From: Nectonema munidae
Taxonomy: Eukaryota > Nematomorpha > Nectonematoida > Nectonematidae
DNA length: 64,000 nucleotides
NCBI GenBank assembly: GCA_030549495.1
Contig: JAUIRK010000463.1
Span: 681,001 to 745,000, forward strand
Reading direction: 5' to 3'
The position numbers and the translations under genes are program-made. A model generated the notes under the pieces. That model saw nothing but the letters and a program-made list of their open reading frames with translations. It did no database searches and was not told the DNA's origin. Below, piece after piece: positions 34,889 through 47,300 of this stretch (position 1 is the stretch's first letter; every line of letters begins with the position of its first letter).

Positions 34889-35983
34889 CCCTCGCTTCGC
34901 CGTATAAGGCCATGAGCGGCCATATAGTGTTTTGACAGAGATTTTGACGAAAATTATGGACATATTAAAAATGACTGCCTTGTAAATTTCAAAATATCTA
35001 TTTACTTGAATATTATAACATAAAAAATGAGAATTTGTAGATTTTTAAACTAAATCATAGAAAATGAGAATTTAACATAATAAATAAATATAATACAATA
35101 ATATTGTATACTATAATATAATGTATTTTCCTTTCTAAAATTTTGTGCTAAGAGATATCTGGGAAATAATTGTCATTCTACCAACATTACCACTATTTTT
35201 TTCCAGGATATGTAAGTATTAGCTAATGATAATGGTTGCAGTTTAAATTATCTTCCAAAATACCGTAATTATTGAGATAAATTACAACTAGATAGTTATA
35301 CCTGGTACGCATCGGCCAGTATAAGATGTCCTTTTGATTTTATTTATCGTTCATAATTACTGATTCATGTAGCCATTTGTTTGTATGAGTTCCTCGTTTA
35401 TAGGTGTGTGCATACAAAGTTCGCATGTATTTTTATTTTTGTCCATTTACATAACTACATATTTACCCAAACAAGAGGTAAATAGCATTTTGACAATTTC
35501 AACCTCACTCGTATCTTCTATTCACATTTTATATTTACTGCTGATAATTTACGTTAAATAAAAAAACGTTATCGGTTGACGAATATTTCAAATAGTGAAC
35601 GGTTTTATCGAAGGAATTTAGTTCGCAAACCCAGGTTCCACTGAGCTTCTAGAATTAATTATATATAACATTCAAAATTTATAAATTCCTCAGTGATATT
35701 TTATTTATAGAATTTGTATTAATCAATTATTATCTCAATGATTTTAAGTCAAAAAAAAATTAGAAAATAAATCTCATGCTGTTTTTAGAATGCATTAAAG
35801 AACGTTTAGTTTATTTATAGATGGCGTTAAATTTCAAAAAATCTTACTGTTTTTCACTCATAAGTGGCTCCTTATTATTTTAATGAAGAAATAAACTTTA
35901 TTTAATTGATTTGGATCTAAAAATTATATATAAACGAAAATAATTAAAATGGCCTCAAGAGACCCAATACGGCCAAGCGAGGG
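34889..35983. mobile_element. piggyBac-related element without transposase
   Basis: The left end CCCTCGCTTCGCCGTATAAG and the right end (complement CCCTCGCTTGGCCGTATTGG) form a strong inverted repeat. The right flank is TTAA (35984-35987); the left flank is the altered TTACT. The 12-bp motif TAGATGGCGTTA (35818-35829) is shared with the piggyBac copies at 11019 and 44668. No transposase coding is recognised in its 1.1 kb, so it is a non-autonomous or gutted copy. Confidence 0.75.
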
Positions 35984-35987
35984 TTAA

Positions 35988-37083
35988 ATGATCCATACGT
36001 CTTTTAATAATGAAAACAACTTGTCTAAATGATCAAAATTCATTCAATTATCCATATCTGTTTACTAAACTCAGCTTGGCGTGTATCATGAAGCCGAGAG
36101 GGAATATTCCGAATTTCCACCACTGCGATGATTAATAACCCTCCTAATATTCACGAAATGTGAAAGAGATACGACCCCTATGTTTTGAGCAAAGCAAAAG
36201 AACCCAGTTGTAACTATTAAGACTTAAATATTTGAAAACTATTTGAATTTAAGGTTTTACTTAGGTTCAAAGATTGAACAGTAAAAAGCAAAAATGTTTC
36301 TAAAATTGTAGATTATTATTCGACTAAATTATTATAGGCTCAGGTATTTTCATGGTATGTCAACCGATTTAGGATCAAGCAAGACAGACGACTTTAGTAA
36401 TTCCTATTTAATTCCATTGAAATTAGGAGTTTGCCTGCGTTCCCTTTCGGAACATTGGTCTTAAATGAGTAGGGCCGACCTCGATCTGTTAAGTATATTA
36501 ATTTGAAGATAAAAATACCTAAACAAGAATTTATTAACAAAACTTAGCAATAAAACTATTTTAGAAAAATGACTTTATGAAAGGAAATAAAAAACGAATC
36601 CAAAAGGGAACATTGTGATCTGTTTGTTGAAACGTTTTCTCCTCGACTTTTTTGGAAAAACTCAAAAAAGATACATTTTCCTTTCAAAATAAAATATTAA
36701 AATTAAATTATAGTTTACAAAATAAATTAAACTAGGGTACTTTATGAAGAGCTTCTTGTAAGGAACTATTCTTCGTAACAATTAAAAATTGCATCTCGAT
36801 ATCCCGATAAACAGACCTATAACCTTAAAATAAATGACAAAATAAAATTAATACTTTGCAACAATCTAATAATTACCAACAAAAAAATCGTATATTTGGA
36901 AAGGAATTGATATTGAGAAAACACTAAGTCAATTTCAAAAGTATCCAGAAAAAAACTTTGTGAGTATCCGTGTGTACAAAATTTGAATTATTAAAAAGTT
37001 TATTGAAAAAATTGTCACAAATTTAAATACATTATTAAAATTATCCCTCACATTTACTTTTTTATATTTGATTTAAATATTGT
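35988..37083. other. Mostly non-genic; poly(A) region of the next gene
   Basis: A comparatively GC-rich stretch at 36380-36480 is open on the minus strand (LTDRGRPYSFKTNVPKGNAG) and follows an ACTTAACAG acceptor-like site, but no donor or known protein was recognised. The poly(A) signal at 36999-37004 belongs to the minus-strand exon that follows. Confidence 0.35.
36999..37004 (-). promoter_or_regulatory. Poly(A) signal, minus strand
   Basis: AATAAA on the minus strand, about 80 bp after the stop codon of the exon at 37084-37241. Confidence 0.5.
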
Positions 37084-37241
37084 TCAAACGTTCTTTATTG
37101 CTGCAAGTTTGTTCTTTTCTTTTCGAGTACATTTTTCTCTGAAGTTAGGAAACCTCCAACATCTCAAAAAATAATTAAAACGCAAGAAAGAGTTAAATGC
37201 TTTGTAGAAAGGTTCAGCCTTTTCCTTAAAAATGTCTTGAG
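37084..37241 (-). CDS. Terminal coding exon of an unassigned gene
   Basis: After an acceptor-like CTTTTATTCAG, a 158-bp minus-strand segment is open to a TGA at 37084 and encodes about 51 residues: QDIFKEKAEPFYKAFNSFLR, then FNYFLRCWRFPNFREK and a basic end CTRKEKNKLAAIKNV. The exon starts with two bases of a split codon. A poly(A) signal follows. It looks like a real last exon: codons are unlike the surrounding decayed transposons. I do not recognise the protein. It lies downstream of PGS1 on the same strand but does not resemble the usual PGS1 C-terminus, so it is either a lineage-specific PGS1 end or another gene. Confidence 0.45.
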
Positions 37242-38009
37242 CTGAATAAAAGTATCTATATCACAATAACGACGTATAGAGAGATGAAATTAATCCGTGT
37301 ACTTCAATCAACGATAAAATTATCTAGTTACAATTGTACATTTTTAGTAAAAGTTTTAAAATTTATATTCTTATTTTGTTCACAAAACGAAAGTGAAGAT
37401 TTTTTATAAGCAAAACTTAAATTCAAAGTGTATACAGAATATGTATTTTAAGATAAATTATTTAACTGTGTTATATACTTTTTTACCTTTAAACTTAGTT
37501 GGGATATAACGAAATAAATTTAAATGTTCTTAGAAATTAGGTATATTCTATTTCTACTTTATTAGAATAACGTGTTTTAAATGTTAATACTATCAGAAAT
37601 TTCGAAAAATTGTATTAACACGTGTCAAAAAACTTAATAAATTATAACTTATGAGTTAAAGTTGTATGCTCTGAACAAAAAAGTTAGCTAACATGATTAT
37701 ATAGAAAAATTAGCTAGTATTTTTAATAGAAAACATATAGGAAATAGTTTGAAAATCAATGTACATAAAACGAAACATAGCCTACGCTATGATGCGAAAA
37801 TAAATTACGCATTTTTAAACATAATATTTTTTGAAACGTAAAATCGTATCGGAATAAAAAAATACGATACTTAGAAAACGTATCGAAATTGGGAAAATTA
37901 TTTCTAAAGGTAATAACGATAGGCAAAAAATGTTTAATGTTAATTTAGCTAATGCTTTCAATATTCTTTCTGCAATCATTTTTCGTTATTTATCCTAAAT
38001 ACAATAACA
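37242..38009. other. Non-genic AT-rich sequence
   Basis: No exon or element end was recognised. Confidence 0.4.
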
Positions 38010-38270
38010 AATTCTGAAATAATTTTACAAGTATTACAAAGTAAAAGAAGAATATCGTCAACTATATCTCCTTTTAGTTTCAATCTATGCATTTTAAAGC
38101 CAAAAATATACGTTAAACACTGGCTTGAGTAACCGGTAATGATAAAACAATATCAGCCAATCTTTTCAAACTAGCATTTTTATTCAGCCAGCATTGAAAA
38201 AGACTTTGAGATTTATTAATCCTATTAACCACATCAAATTTTCTAACTTCCTTTCTTTTTCTCTTAAAAT
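38010..38270 (-). mobile_element. hAT transposase C-terminal remnant
   Basis: The minus strand reads VRKFDVVNRIN, FQCWLNKNAS and LADIVLSLPVTQASV, then RIFLALKCI. This is the hAT C-terminal dimerisation domain (usual LP.TQASVERSFSALK.I). Stops are present, including at the usual Glu of SVER. No termini were found. Confidence 0.65.
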
Positions 38271-38383
38271 CGATGACCCTTTGTTACAATGCAAATTGTG
38301 ATTGCTTTATTGCATTTGTTTTAGATGACAAAAAGTAATATATAAATCATCCACTAATGCAACAATATATGATGTATCAGATT

Positions 38384-38976
38384 GCATGAGTAACAAACTT
38401 AAATCACTCGTGGGCCGCGTTTTCAACTCTTCCAAGCCAGATACATAGAATTCAAAAGACACGCATAATTATATTTTGAAACAAACAATAGCAGAATAAA
38501 AGCAATAAAAAGGTTTGCATGAAGTTCGCATTCTAAATTTTCCTTTTCCGATTTCCCAGAAACATGACATCTCTTCTTAAGAATTTTGTCAAAATAAGGA
38601 GATAAATTCGTAGCAGCAGAAACTAACAAAATGGTATTTATTTTATCATTTGTTAGTCTTGTTCTCTTCTTTGACTTATTAATATTCATTCCTGAAAAAA
38701 ATCTTTGGGAAGATAAGTCATGCCAAACATATATAGAATTTTTGAAACAAATGAAGTTATTTAATCAATTACTTTGTAAAAAAGATGTTCTCATCAAAGA
38801 ATCACTTTATAAGTCAATGATGGTATTTCTGATCCATCGACTGTAAAAGAGTAAATAAAAATGGAAAACTCAAGTTTTAAATGATTGAGTATTTTGTCAA
38901 AAATACTCGGTTGGCCGCACTGTAACTCTTGGCAGACCATTTCGGCCCACGGACAGTATGTTTGACACACATGGAT
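38384..38976 (-). mobile_element. Decayed hAT element retaining transposase C-terminus
   Basis: The ends resemble those of the element at 45086-45658: a left GCATGAGTAACAAACTT with GTGGGCCGCG next to it, and a right CGGCCCACGGACAGTATG then TTTGACAC. Between them the minus strand can be read as MFGMTYL, then NINKSKKRTRLTNDKINTIL, LVSAATNLSP and KKRCHVSG, matching the C-terminal end of GTF2IRD2-like hAT transposases. Borders are approximate and no target duplication is clear. Confidence 0.6.
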
Positions 38977-39168
38977 CAGGGGATATCACATTACACCATC
39001 TTAAGAAAAAGTGTATATGTATGCGTCGAAAGAAGAAAAGGTATACTTTTAGCTTTCTGTGCATTGGTTAATGTGTCCACATGTCTGTGTAAGTTTGATA
39101 AGTGTTGAATAAATTAACCAAAAAAACTACCGTATCGTACCGTAATTTCGAAATGTAATGTACGCCAT

Positions 39169-39512
39169 CAGTGCCCGCGCTAAAGCTAAATTTCAAGGGG
39201 GGGGGGGGGGGGGAGCTGAAATGGGGCAAAGAAACACATTTGCAAAAAATTTATTTCCTATATTACTTTATATCCTATATTACTTTGCTGAAAAGCATGA
39301 AGTACTTCTGTATAAAAACCTATAGAAATCTCATATTATACATACACATACACCAGCATTTATATAAGATTATTGTGTACAATTTTTGCTTATTTATTTT
39401 TCCTTTAAAAAGTGCATGGGGCAAAACCAAAAATTTTAGGGGGGGGGGGCAAAGATTAATACAGGGGGGGGGGGGCACATGCCCCAAAATTATATAGGTA
39501 GCGCGGGCACTG
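39169..39512 (+). mobile_element. hAT MITE with CAGTGCCCGCG ends, copy 2, young
   Basis: It starts CAGTGCCCGCGCT, ends AGCGCGGGCACTG and is flanked by TACGCCAT on both sides (39161-39168, 39513-39520), an exact 8-bp hAT-type duplication. It is nearly identical to the copy at 29963-30284, differing mainly by long G runs (39198-39213, 39440-39450, 39463-39475). These make it the youngest-looking insertion of the window. Confidence 0.92.
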
Positions 39513-39855
39513 TACGCCATCACTAGTAGCGTGTTCTAAAAAAATTTAGGAGACATTTTTTAATTTTTACTCATTTAAAAAATCGATGAGCAAACTTAAT
39601 AAAACTGACTACACTTTGAGAAGAAAGGAGAGAGGGCGGATCCAATAAGTGGCCCATAAATACGCTATTTATACTTCCTATACAGACGCTTCTGTTACAT
39701 AATCATAATCACATATGTCACACTTTATATTTTCTTTCTTTTCTCTAATAATGCGTACGTTACTTTACTTATCTTAAGTACCAGTGTGTTTCATTAAAAA
39801 ATCTTTTTCATTATCTTCATGCACTGAACTTTTTTTTTATAACAATCCCTTAGAG

Positions 39856-40633
39856 CAGTGGTACTCAGCCTTTTTATCATTATGGACGCCATATTTACAA
39901 ATCCATTTTTACGAATCCCTATTAATCTGACACTAAACAAAATTTCCCAGTGTGACACTGTCACCTTATTTTATAAAAACTTAAATTAATCCTACTTTAA
40001 TAGTAAAATTATAGACTCTCGTTACTTTAATCTCAAAACAGACTCATTTACATTCAGAAAAAAATATAAAGATTTCATCCATATATTTTGTTACAGTTGC
40101 ATAATTATAAAATATGAGTTATACTTAGCATTCGATATGGAACTTAATACAGCCACTTTCGTTAATCCGGTCTTCATTATCTCTATAATTTTTCCATTTT
40201 CTTTTTACCTTTGAATACAAAAAAGATAATTAATAAGAATACTTAAGCATTTGACGTTTCATAAAATATTTGAGTTAGATTAGTAATATTTAATATTATT
40301 TTAACTGCGTAAAATTTGACAGCAAAATTATTGTTTATTTCACAATCCAGAGAATTTCATTATCCGAACAGTTTTCAAGGTCGACCTACTAGTAGGTCAA
40401 CGGTATGTCATTTTTCAAAGAAAACAGCGCTAATATAATCATCAAGCGCTTATACTCTAAAAAACTTATTTATGTCTTGAAATTTATTTTGTTTTTTGAA
40501 ATTCACTCATCCAAAATTAAACAATATGTTCCGAATGAGTAATAGTACTTAATTTATAGTTTTAGCGGCAATTTATTTAATACATAAAATCTTCTTATAA
40601 TCTTATGAACGCCATGGAATTTGCGAACCTCAC
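39856..40633. mobile_element. Old hAT remnant with CAGTGGTACTCAG end
   Basis: The left end CAGTGGTACTCAGCCTTTTT continues with TGGACGCCAT. The right end in complement reads GTGAGGTTCGCAAATTCC then TGGCGTTCAT, so both ends share a GGACGCCAT-like subterminal block. No duplication of the target remains and no coding is recognised. Confidence 0.45.
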
Positions 40634-40694
40634 ACAAAGAAACCGCATTAAAAGGTATTAGATTTTATATGGATCTCAGTTACAAAAAATTTAC

Positions 40695-40923
40695 CATAAT
40701 TTGAAGAGCCTATTACAGTACACGAAGGTAATGAAGTACTGTGATCAGGATAAAACCACAAGCCCTTAGAGTGAAATGTCCATTTGGGTCTTATGTATTC
40801 AAAAATAGAGAGACTTTGAGATGAAGCAAAGGACTGAGCTTTAGAATGGAACAATTGCGAAGCGTATATGTAAATAGAAGGAATATAGCCCTTGAAGCCT
40901 GAAGAAGAAAAAAAGCCGTTCGC
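40695..40923 (-). CDS. PGS1: PGS1 exon with second HKD motif
   Basis: Acceptor TTTTATAG|GCG, donor TTATG|GTAAAT; it starts in phase 0 and ends in phase 1. It encodes ANGFFSSSGFKGYIPSIYIY and, further on, EYIRPKWTFHSKGLWFYPD and CTVIGSSNYG. HSK is the second HxK catalytic motif. Confidence 0.88.
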
Positions 40924-41290
40924 CTATAAAATATATAAATGAGATGAAGTGGTGATATGTTTGTTAAAATTAGAGGCATCAATATTATAGCAATATGACA
41001 AAAAAAGTTGGATCAATAAGCTAAGTTTCATTCAATTTAAGATTGAAACGGAAAAATTCCTTTAGAATAAGTTTAATCAAGGTTAGAGTTATTAATCTAG
41101 TCCAGGCTTTCCTAACTTATATTACTTCTTAACGCACATTTGGTAAAGGATTTTTTGACCCACAAAAATATCCTGTTTTCCTTAAATATTTTCTTGCCAA
41201 TTATCCATGGGGAATTACACTAGACATACTCTTTCTGCATGTATGATGAGAAATCGTTATCTCTGGATGCCAAAGATCAATATTTACTCA

Positions 41291-41323
<33 letters not shown>

Positions 41324-44300
41324 TGTACACAGTTATATTTAATCAGCATAAGAAAAAGTCCATTAAACAAGATTGTGATGAGGGCAAAATATTAGCATGT
41401 AATAGAATTACTGTTAAGATATCATAGTGGTATTGTCTCATTGCTGAATTTATTAAAGGGGCAAATATGAATTTAGTAACTGAATTTTAAAGACTTCTTT
41501 TTTACATTTTTTGTAGCAGTATTTATATTATTAATAAGGTTGTTGTATATATATGCTGACTTAATGTTTCAATTTTTTTGTAGCCCACATATTTGAAGTG
41601 TTGATCACTAAAGATTATAATTCATTAAGCCTAAGTAAGATTTAGCGCGCGGGTAATTAAATTTCATTACGTTCAAAATTTGAAAAACATATTGCATAAT
41701 GCATATATATTCCCCTCATTCAATGTAGTACTTAGACATAAATAATATATTTTGATTATTCGTTGTTAATTGGTGTGATTTTTAATAGTCCTTTTAATCA
41801 TTTTAGAAAAAAGGACATTAAATTGTTTTAAAAAGTTTACTAAAAATGCTCTTTAAAATTTAAATGGACCAAGGGACACATAGAAATGATAGGAACTTAT
41901 GATTATATATAGTAGATTAAAATCCAGTCTGTTTCATCAAATTGCATGCAAAAAAATCAAATGCATTTTAAGAAATTTGTTATATTTATGGCTTCAACAA
42001 AAAGAGAAGTGTCATTATAGTCCTTTATCAGTGGCAAAAAATTCATCAAAATAATTATTTTTAAATAAAAGAAAAATGAATAACATTAGAAAATCTATCA
42101 AATGTTTCACACCTGAGGAGAAGATATGATCAAGGAAATCTTGGATAAACAGTTCTTTAAAAAAATTTTGGAATAAAAGGGAACTAGATTGAAGTAAGCG
42201 GATGAGAAAACAAGTGCAGAATTAGGAGAATATGAAGCAAATTGAGTGATTAATCGATAAGTTAGGCTTGAGTTTTGCGAAATATCATAAGGAGGAGCTT
42301 GAAATAATGGATAAATACTTGTGTCGAAAGATGATAATTCTTCTTTATTTGACGTGTTCCCTGAAATTGTGTATTATAAAAAGTTAACATAAAAGTTATA
42401 ATATTAAAAAAAATTTTGTGACACAAAATTCTTAGTTAAAAAAGGATATACAAAAAAATTTAATCCTTTAATTCTTATAAATCACAGGAGGCGTTTTCTC
42501 TTTAGCATGTGTATTTAACTACAATACAATAACTTTAAAGTTACTTTACTATGCTAAAGGAGAGTATGGATTCGATAGCATAATGATATAAACATTCAAG
42601 AAAACTTAAAGTATCGCTAAAACATTATATCAATATCAATAAGTTATAAAAATGATTTAAAAGGCAATTATTATTTTGAATATTTTAAAGAAATTTTAAA
42701 TAAAAAATAAAACAAAAATGAAATGACGAATGCAAATGTTGTATATATATTAGAATTCAAAAAATTTTAGTATTAAATTTATAAAAAAAACGCCGAAATA
42801 AAACGGTTTAAAATGTGTCAAATGACTTAGCAAGTTGCTATAATGCTAGGAATTACATTCGATTTTTAAAGCCATATTGCATCTAATTTTTTTCATAAAT
42901 GTTAAAAATATTGAATTTTTAATAATAGACTTCTAAAAAATAATGAAAAAATACCAATAAGTTAATATTTAATTGGAAAATGAGAAATTTTATATAATTT
43001 TTTTATGCATATATTTAACAATTATAAACCCACGAAAATTTGATATAAAACTTGATTCATTATTAAAAAATATCTTAATTTATTCCAGAGAATTCGGGCT
43101 GTTTTAGCCTGTAAAACTAATCTTATTTGAGCTATAATTTTTGTTCATCAACTAAAATAAAAAAAAATAATAACAAATAATGTTGAGACGTTTCACGAAG
43201 AATCTATTGGTTTTATTGAATTGTTATACCACGCTATAAGCATTTAACTATTCAGTTAAATGGATATGAAATATATGCTCCTTTTTTCATAATAAGCAAA
43301 TTGATTATAAACAAACACATAAAATTGACAAAGAAATTAGACTATAAATATTTAGTAGAAGTCAGGATTAATTTTAAATGATATAAATTCAATCTGCTCT
43401 TTGTGGTGTAGCTAGGAATTGGAACCAGAGGGCTCTACAATTTTTTATAGCGCATAACAATATAAAATATTTTTCTTAGGGGTGATTTACACTGGCGGAT
43501 TTAAAGGGGGCGGAACCGGCGTACGCTCCCCCCCCCCTAAAATTGCATTGCCAATTGCTTGAAAATTTTTCTTGATCTAATTCTTTTCGTAGAACCCAAA
43601 TATTATGATGATTTCTGCAACTCGTTTTTTAGATTCAATCTTTCTCTAAAGTGAGAAGCCCTAAAAAGTTTTTTAGTTTTCAATCGTAGTTAAGTGTGAC
43701 ACTTATTACTTTTATATTATCCTATTTTTTTGGAAATTTATTATTTAAACACGCAATTCACTTTGCAGTTCAATGAATGAGAATCGTCTTAATGCTCTTT
43801 CTTCTTTTTGTTTTAAAATTTTTGATAAAGCTTAAATTTATATGCTTGAAATTTAGGTTCTAGTTTAGTAAAATCCGCCCCTCATTTAGTTGTATGAATT
43901 GAAGCTAAGTTAGTTCTAATGTTAATTATATTAATTAACTTCTCTCATTGAAAAAGAAAAATAGAAAAGCAATGCCTGAAAGGAATAAATAGAATTCATT
44001 ATAATAATAATAAAATTTAACATTATTCCTGCAAAAATATGTATTTCTAAAACCCTCATTGAACGTTAACCATCCCAATTAACTTATTACCTTTAAAAAT
44101 AACTAAGCTAGATCGTATCAAATTTACGAATTAACTCATAAAATAAAAATCGCCTGCGTTAACTTATGTAAAAAAGCATTGAAAAGTTAGGCAGGCATTT
44201 AGATTTGATAAAATGTGCCTTAAATTGTTAAGAAATAATGCTGAGGAATTATGACATATTTATGTATATAAAGCTACCTGAATTAATGAAGGATTCTTTT

Positions 44301-47300
44301 GAGGTATATTTAGTTTTGAAAATATTCGCTAAATTTTGTATAGCATTTTTGCATTGAGCTGGGCTAGATTGCAATACTTTGTTAGAAGAATCTAAGCAGT
44401 AGGACATTTTGGAAATATTGGAGACAAGCTGGTAAATATGATCGCATAGATTTTTTGCATCTCGAATCAGTATGTAGCGATCCTGGCGATCAACGAAGTA
44501 ATCTCTACTTAAGTTAGCGCTAAATAAAATACACAAATACTAGCATAAAATAGAAAAAAGAGGATCATTTACTGTAGAATAAAGTAGAGAATATGAAAAT
44601 GAAATATTTGAAAAAACAAAATGCTACTCAAGGCTTGGTACTAGCCGAGCAAAAAATTCTGCATTAACCCTCGCTCGGCGGACTTATTTGTTCTAACACC
44701 GTTGACGGACTCAATACATTTTTTCCGCTATTCTTATAACGTTATGTGTCTTCATAAAAAGAAATTTAATAGTGATAACTATAAACGCGTGATGACAAAA
44801 TTTCATATATATATAAAAAAACCTTAATTGATAAAAATATTAAACAAATATAAAATAAAATTAATTATCAATTTATTTGATCTAATATTAAAAAAATCTA
44901 TTTTTACATATATTTTTTTAACGCCATCTAAATAAAATATAAATTAAAAATTTCATATTATGAATTTATTAAAATTTTGTGAAATTTTTACTGATTTAGA
45001 AGAGTTATGAGTTATTTTATTCATTTCTCTGTATTTTGGAATCTACTTAGGAATTATCATTGTAGGAATTAAAATTGTGTAAAACGCATGTCAAACTCGG
45101 AGTCCCATGAGGGCCAAAGGAGTGAGTTTGTGTTCTCATGAGGGCCGCACTCCTACAATTATATTTAAAGTTGTTCAATAAAAATTATTGCAGAATATTT
45201 TACTTTTAACTTAGAAACATGTAATGGTTTGATTATATTCAAAAATGCAAGTACAAAGTCATGTATAGTTAAACAAAATAATTTAATTAAAAAATTAGCA
45301 AGGATATAAATCTGTTCTTTATTTTAATATAAAAAAAGTTTATAAGGCAACATACATGGCCCACATGTATTTGAATGAACTACAAATGAAATGCACATAA
45401 ATCACAATAATTCAAAATAAACATTTATTGTTAATTATTCAAATACTTTACATGTTCTTGTCCCGAGGCTTGACACCTCTTGTTATTGACAATCTTTGCT
45501 ATGTCTGGCTGAAATTTCTGTGCAGTGCGAACTTTTATAAGAGATGATAAGTGAAAATCAGCGAACCTAGTTCTCTGAGAAATACTGTAATCTGTGGTGG
45601 CCGCAAATCTGCTTGTAATGGGCCGCATGCAGCCCGCGGGCCGCATGTTTGACATGGCTGTAAAACAAGAGGAATTGGGCGACAGTATTGCTACTAGTTT
45701 TGTCCTTGCTAAAAATTTCTAGATCGATATTTTACTGATAAGCTGTGGCTTCTTGAGAAAAATCACACTGATTTTGTATGCTATTGAACGCAAAGATTTG
45801 TTGATAAAAATACTATTACGTAATAGATGTATAATATGGTTTTATCATGATGTCATTGGCATAAATATTTATATATAAATTCTGGCAATCCGCTTATGTT
45901 TACGTGCTACGCATATAATAAATTGCACCATCAACTCATAATGAAAACAAAGCACATATTTTTCTCGAAGTTTTGTGAACATCTGCTCAATACTTTTTGT
46001 TGCGTATTCCTTTTCTTTATACACGTTGACTTGAAAGAATTTCTTTATCGTGTTCCTTTATAGCATGTCTTCTTCCGATAACTCTTCAACTTTCAGTGAT
46101 TCTGATAATAATGAGACATCTCAAATCTCGAACATGTCTTGTGAAATTGACTTTTTTGATCAAAATCTGATTGCTCCTGATTCTACTGAATATTTTTCGG
46201 AGCCAAGAAGTAGTGGAGTAGGAAGAAGAGAAAGTTTGAATATTCGCGATTCGATCTCCAGACCTCCAGGTCCTAAAAGCTCTGCTAAAAATTTAAACGA
46301 TATTTTTTCCATATTTAAACTTTTTTTCGATGTTGAACTTATTCAATAGTTGTACTCAATGACAATGCACAAAATGGAATCCAATTATAAGTCTCCCGAA
46401 ATCTATATTTCTGATAGAACTTACTTTTCTGGGCTAAATATTTGCAAAAGACTAATTGAAAATAGTAAAATACCTGAAGGGTGTGGCATTTACACGGATA
46501 AATTTTTTACTAGTCATTCCTTAGCTGTTTGGTGTAGTACAAAAAATTTATCATTGTGCGAAACTGTTATGTCAAATAGGATATTTGTCCCCTTAGTATT
46601 TAGACCCCCCCCCCCCTATCTTAGAAAATTGCGACTTAGTGAATGCGAAAGTAGAATAATATATTCCTATGTTTCTCTGAGCGCGTATATACCTAGACGT
46701 CATGCCGTACGTAACTTCAAAGTTGTATATATTATGTCGTCACAGCATAAAAACGTGCAAATCGCTAATGTTGCTTCTAAACCTGAAAGCTTGTTGGAAT
46801 ACAACAAGTTCAAAGGTGGAGTTGATGTGAATAAAATGCTAAGAGCTTACAAATCGTATAAACCCAATAGAAAGTGGACTTTTGCGCTATTTTCAAATTA
46901 TCTAGATATTAGTGTGCTGAACTCATGGGTTATAGCAAAGTTCAATAGCCCTAGGGATTTCCCCAACACAAAACAAGGGGGTATAAAGATATTTATAAAA
47001 ATGCTTGCCCTGCGAATGGCTGAAGAATCTATGAAAATAAGATCTCTAACTTCAGAGTTATCCCTTGATGTCAAGCATTTATTATCATACTATGGTTTTG
47101 AAAGTCGTAGTGAAGTAGAACCTACATCATCAAGCAAAGTTTCATGTTTTCTTTGCATCTCAAGAAAAAACAGAACTTCACGTCGATGTGCAAAATGTGG
47201 AAATATGTTTTGTAAATATCATTCTAAAGTTATTTGCTCTAAATGCCTCTAAGTTTATAGTTTTAAAATAAATTTTTAACACCTGTTATAATTTTTTTTG

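Noticed and set aside
41207-41427. Two overlapping 62-codon frames
   Set aside because: They run through an (AT)n microsatellite at about 41293-41322, which accounts for the open reading.
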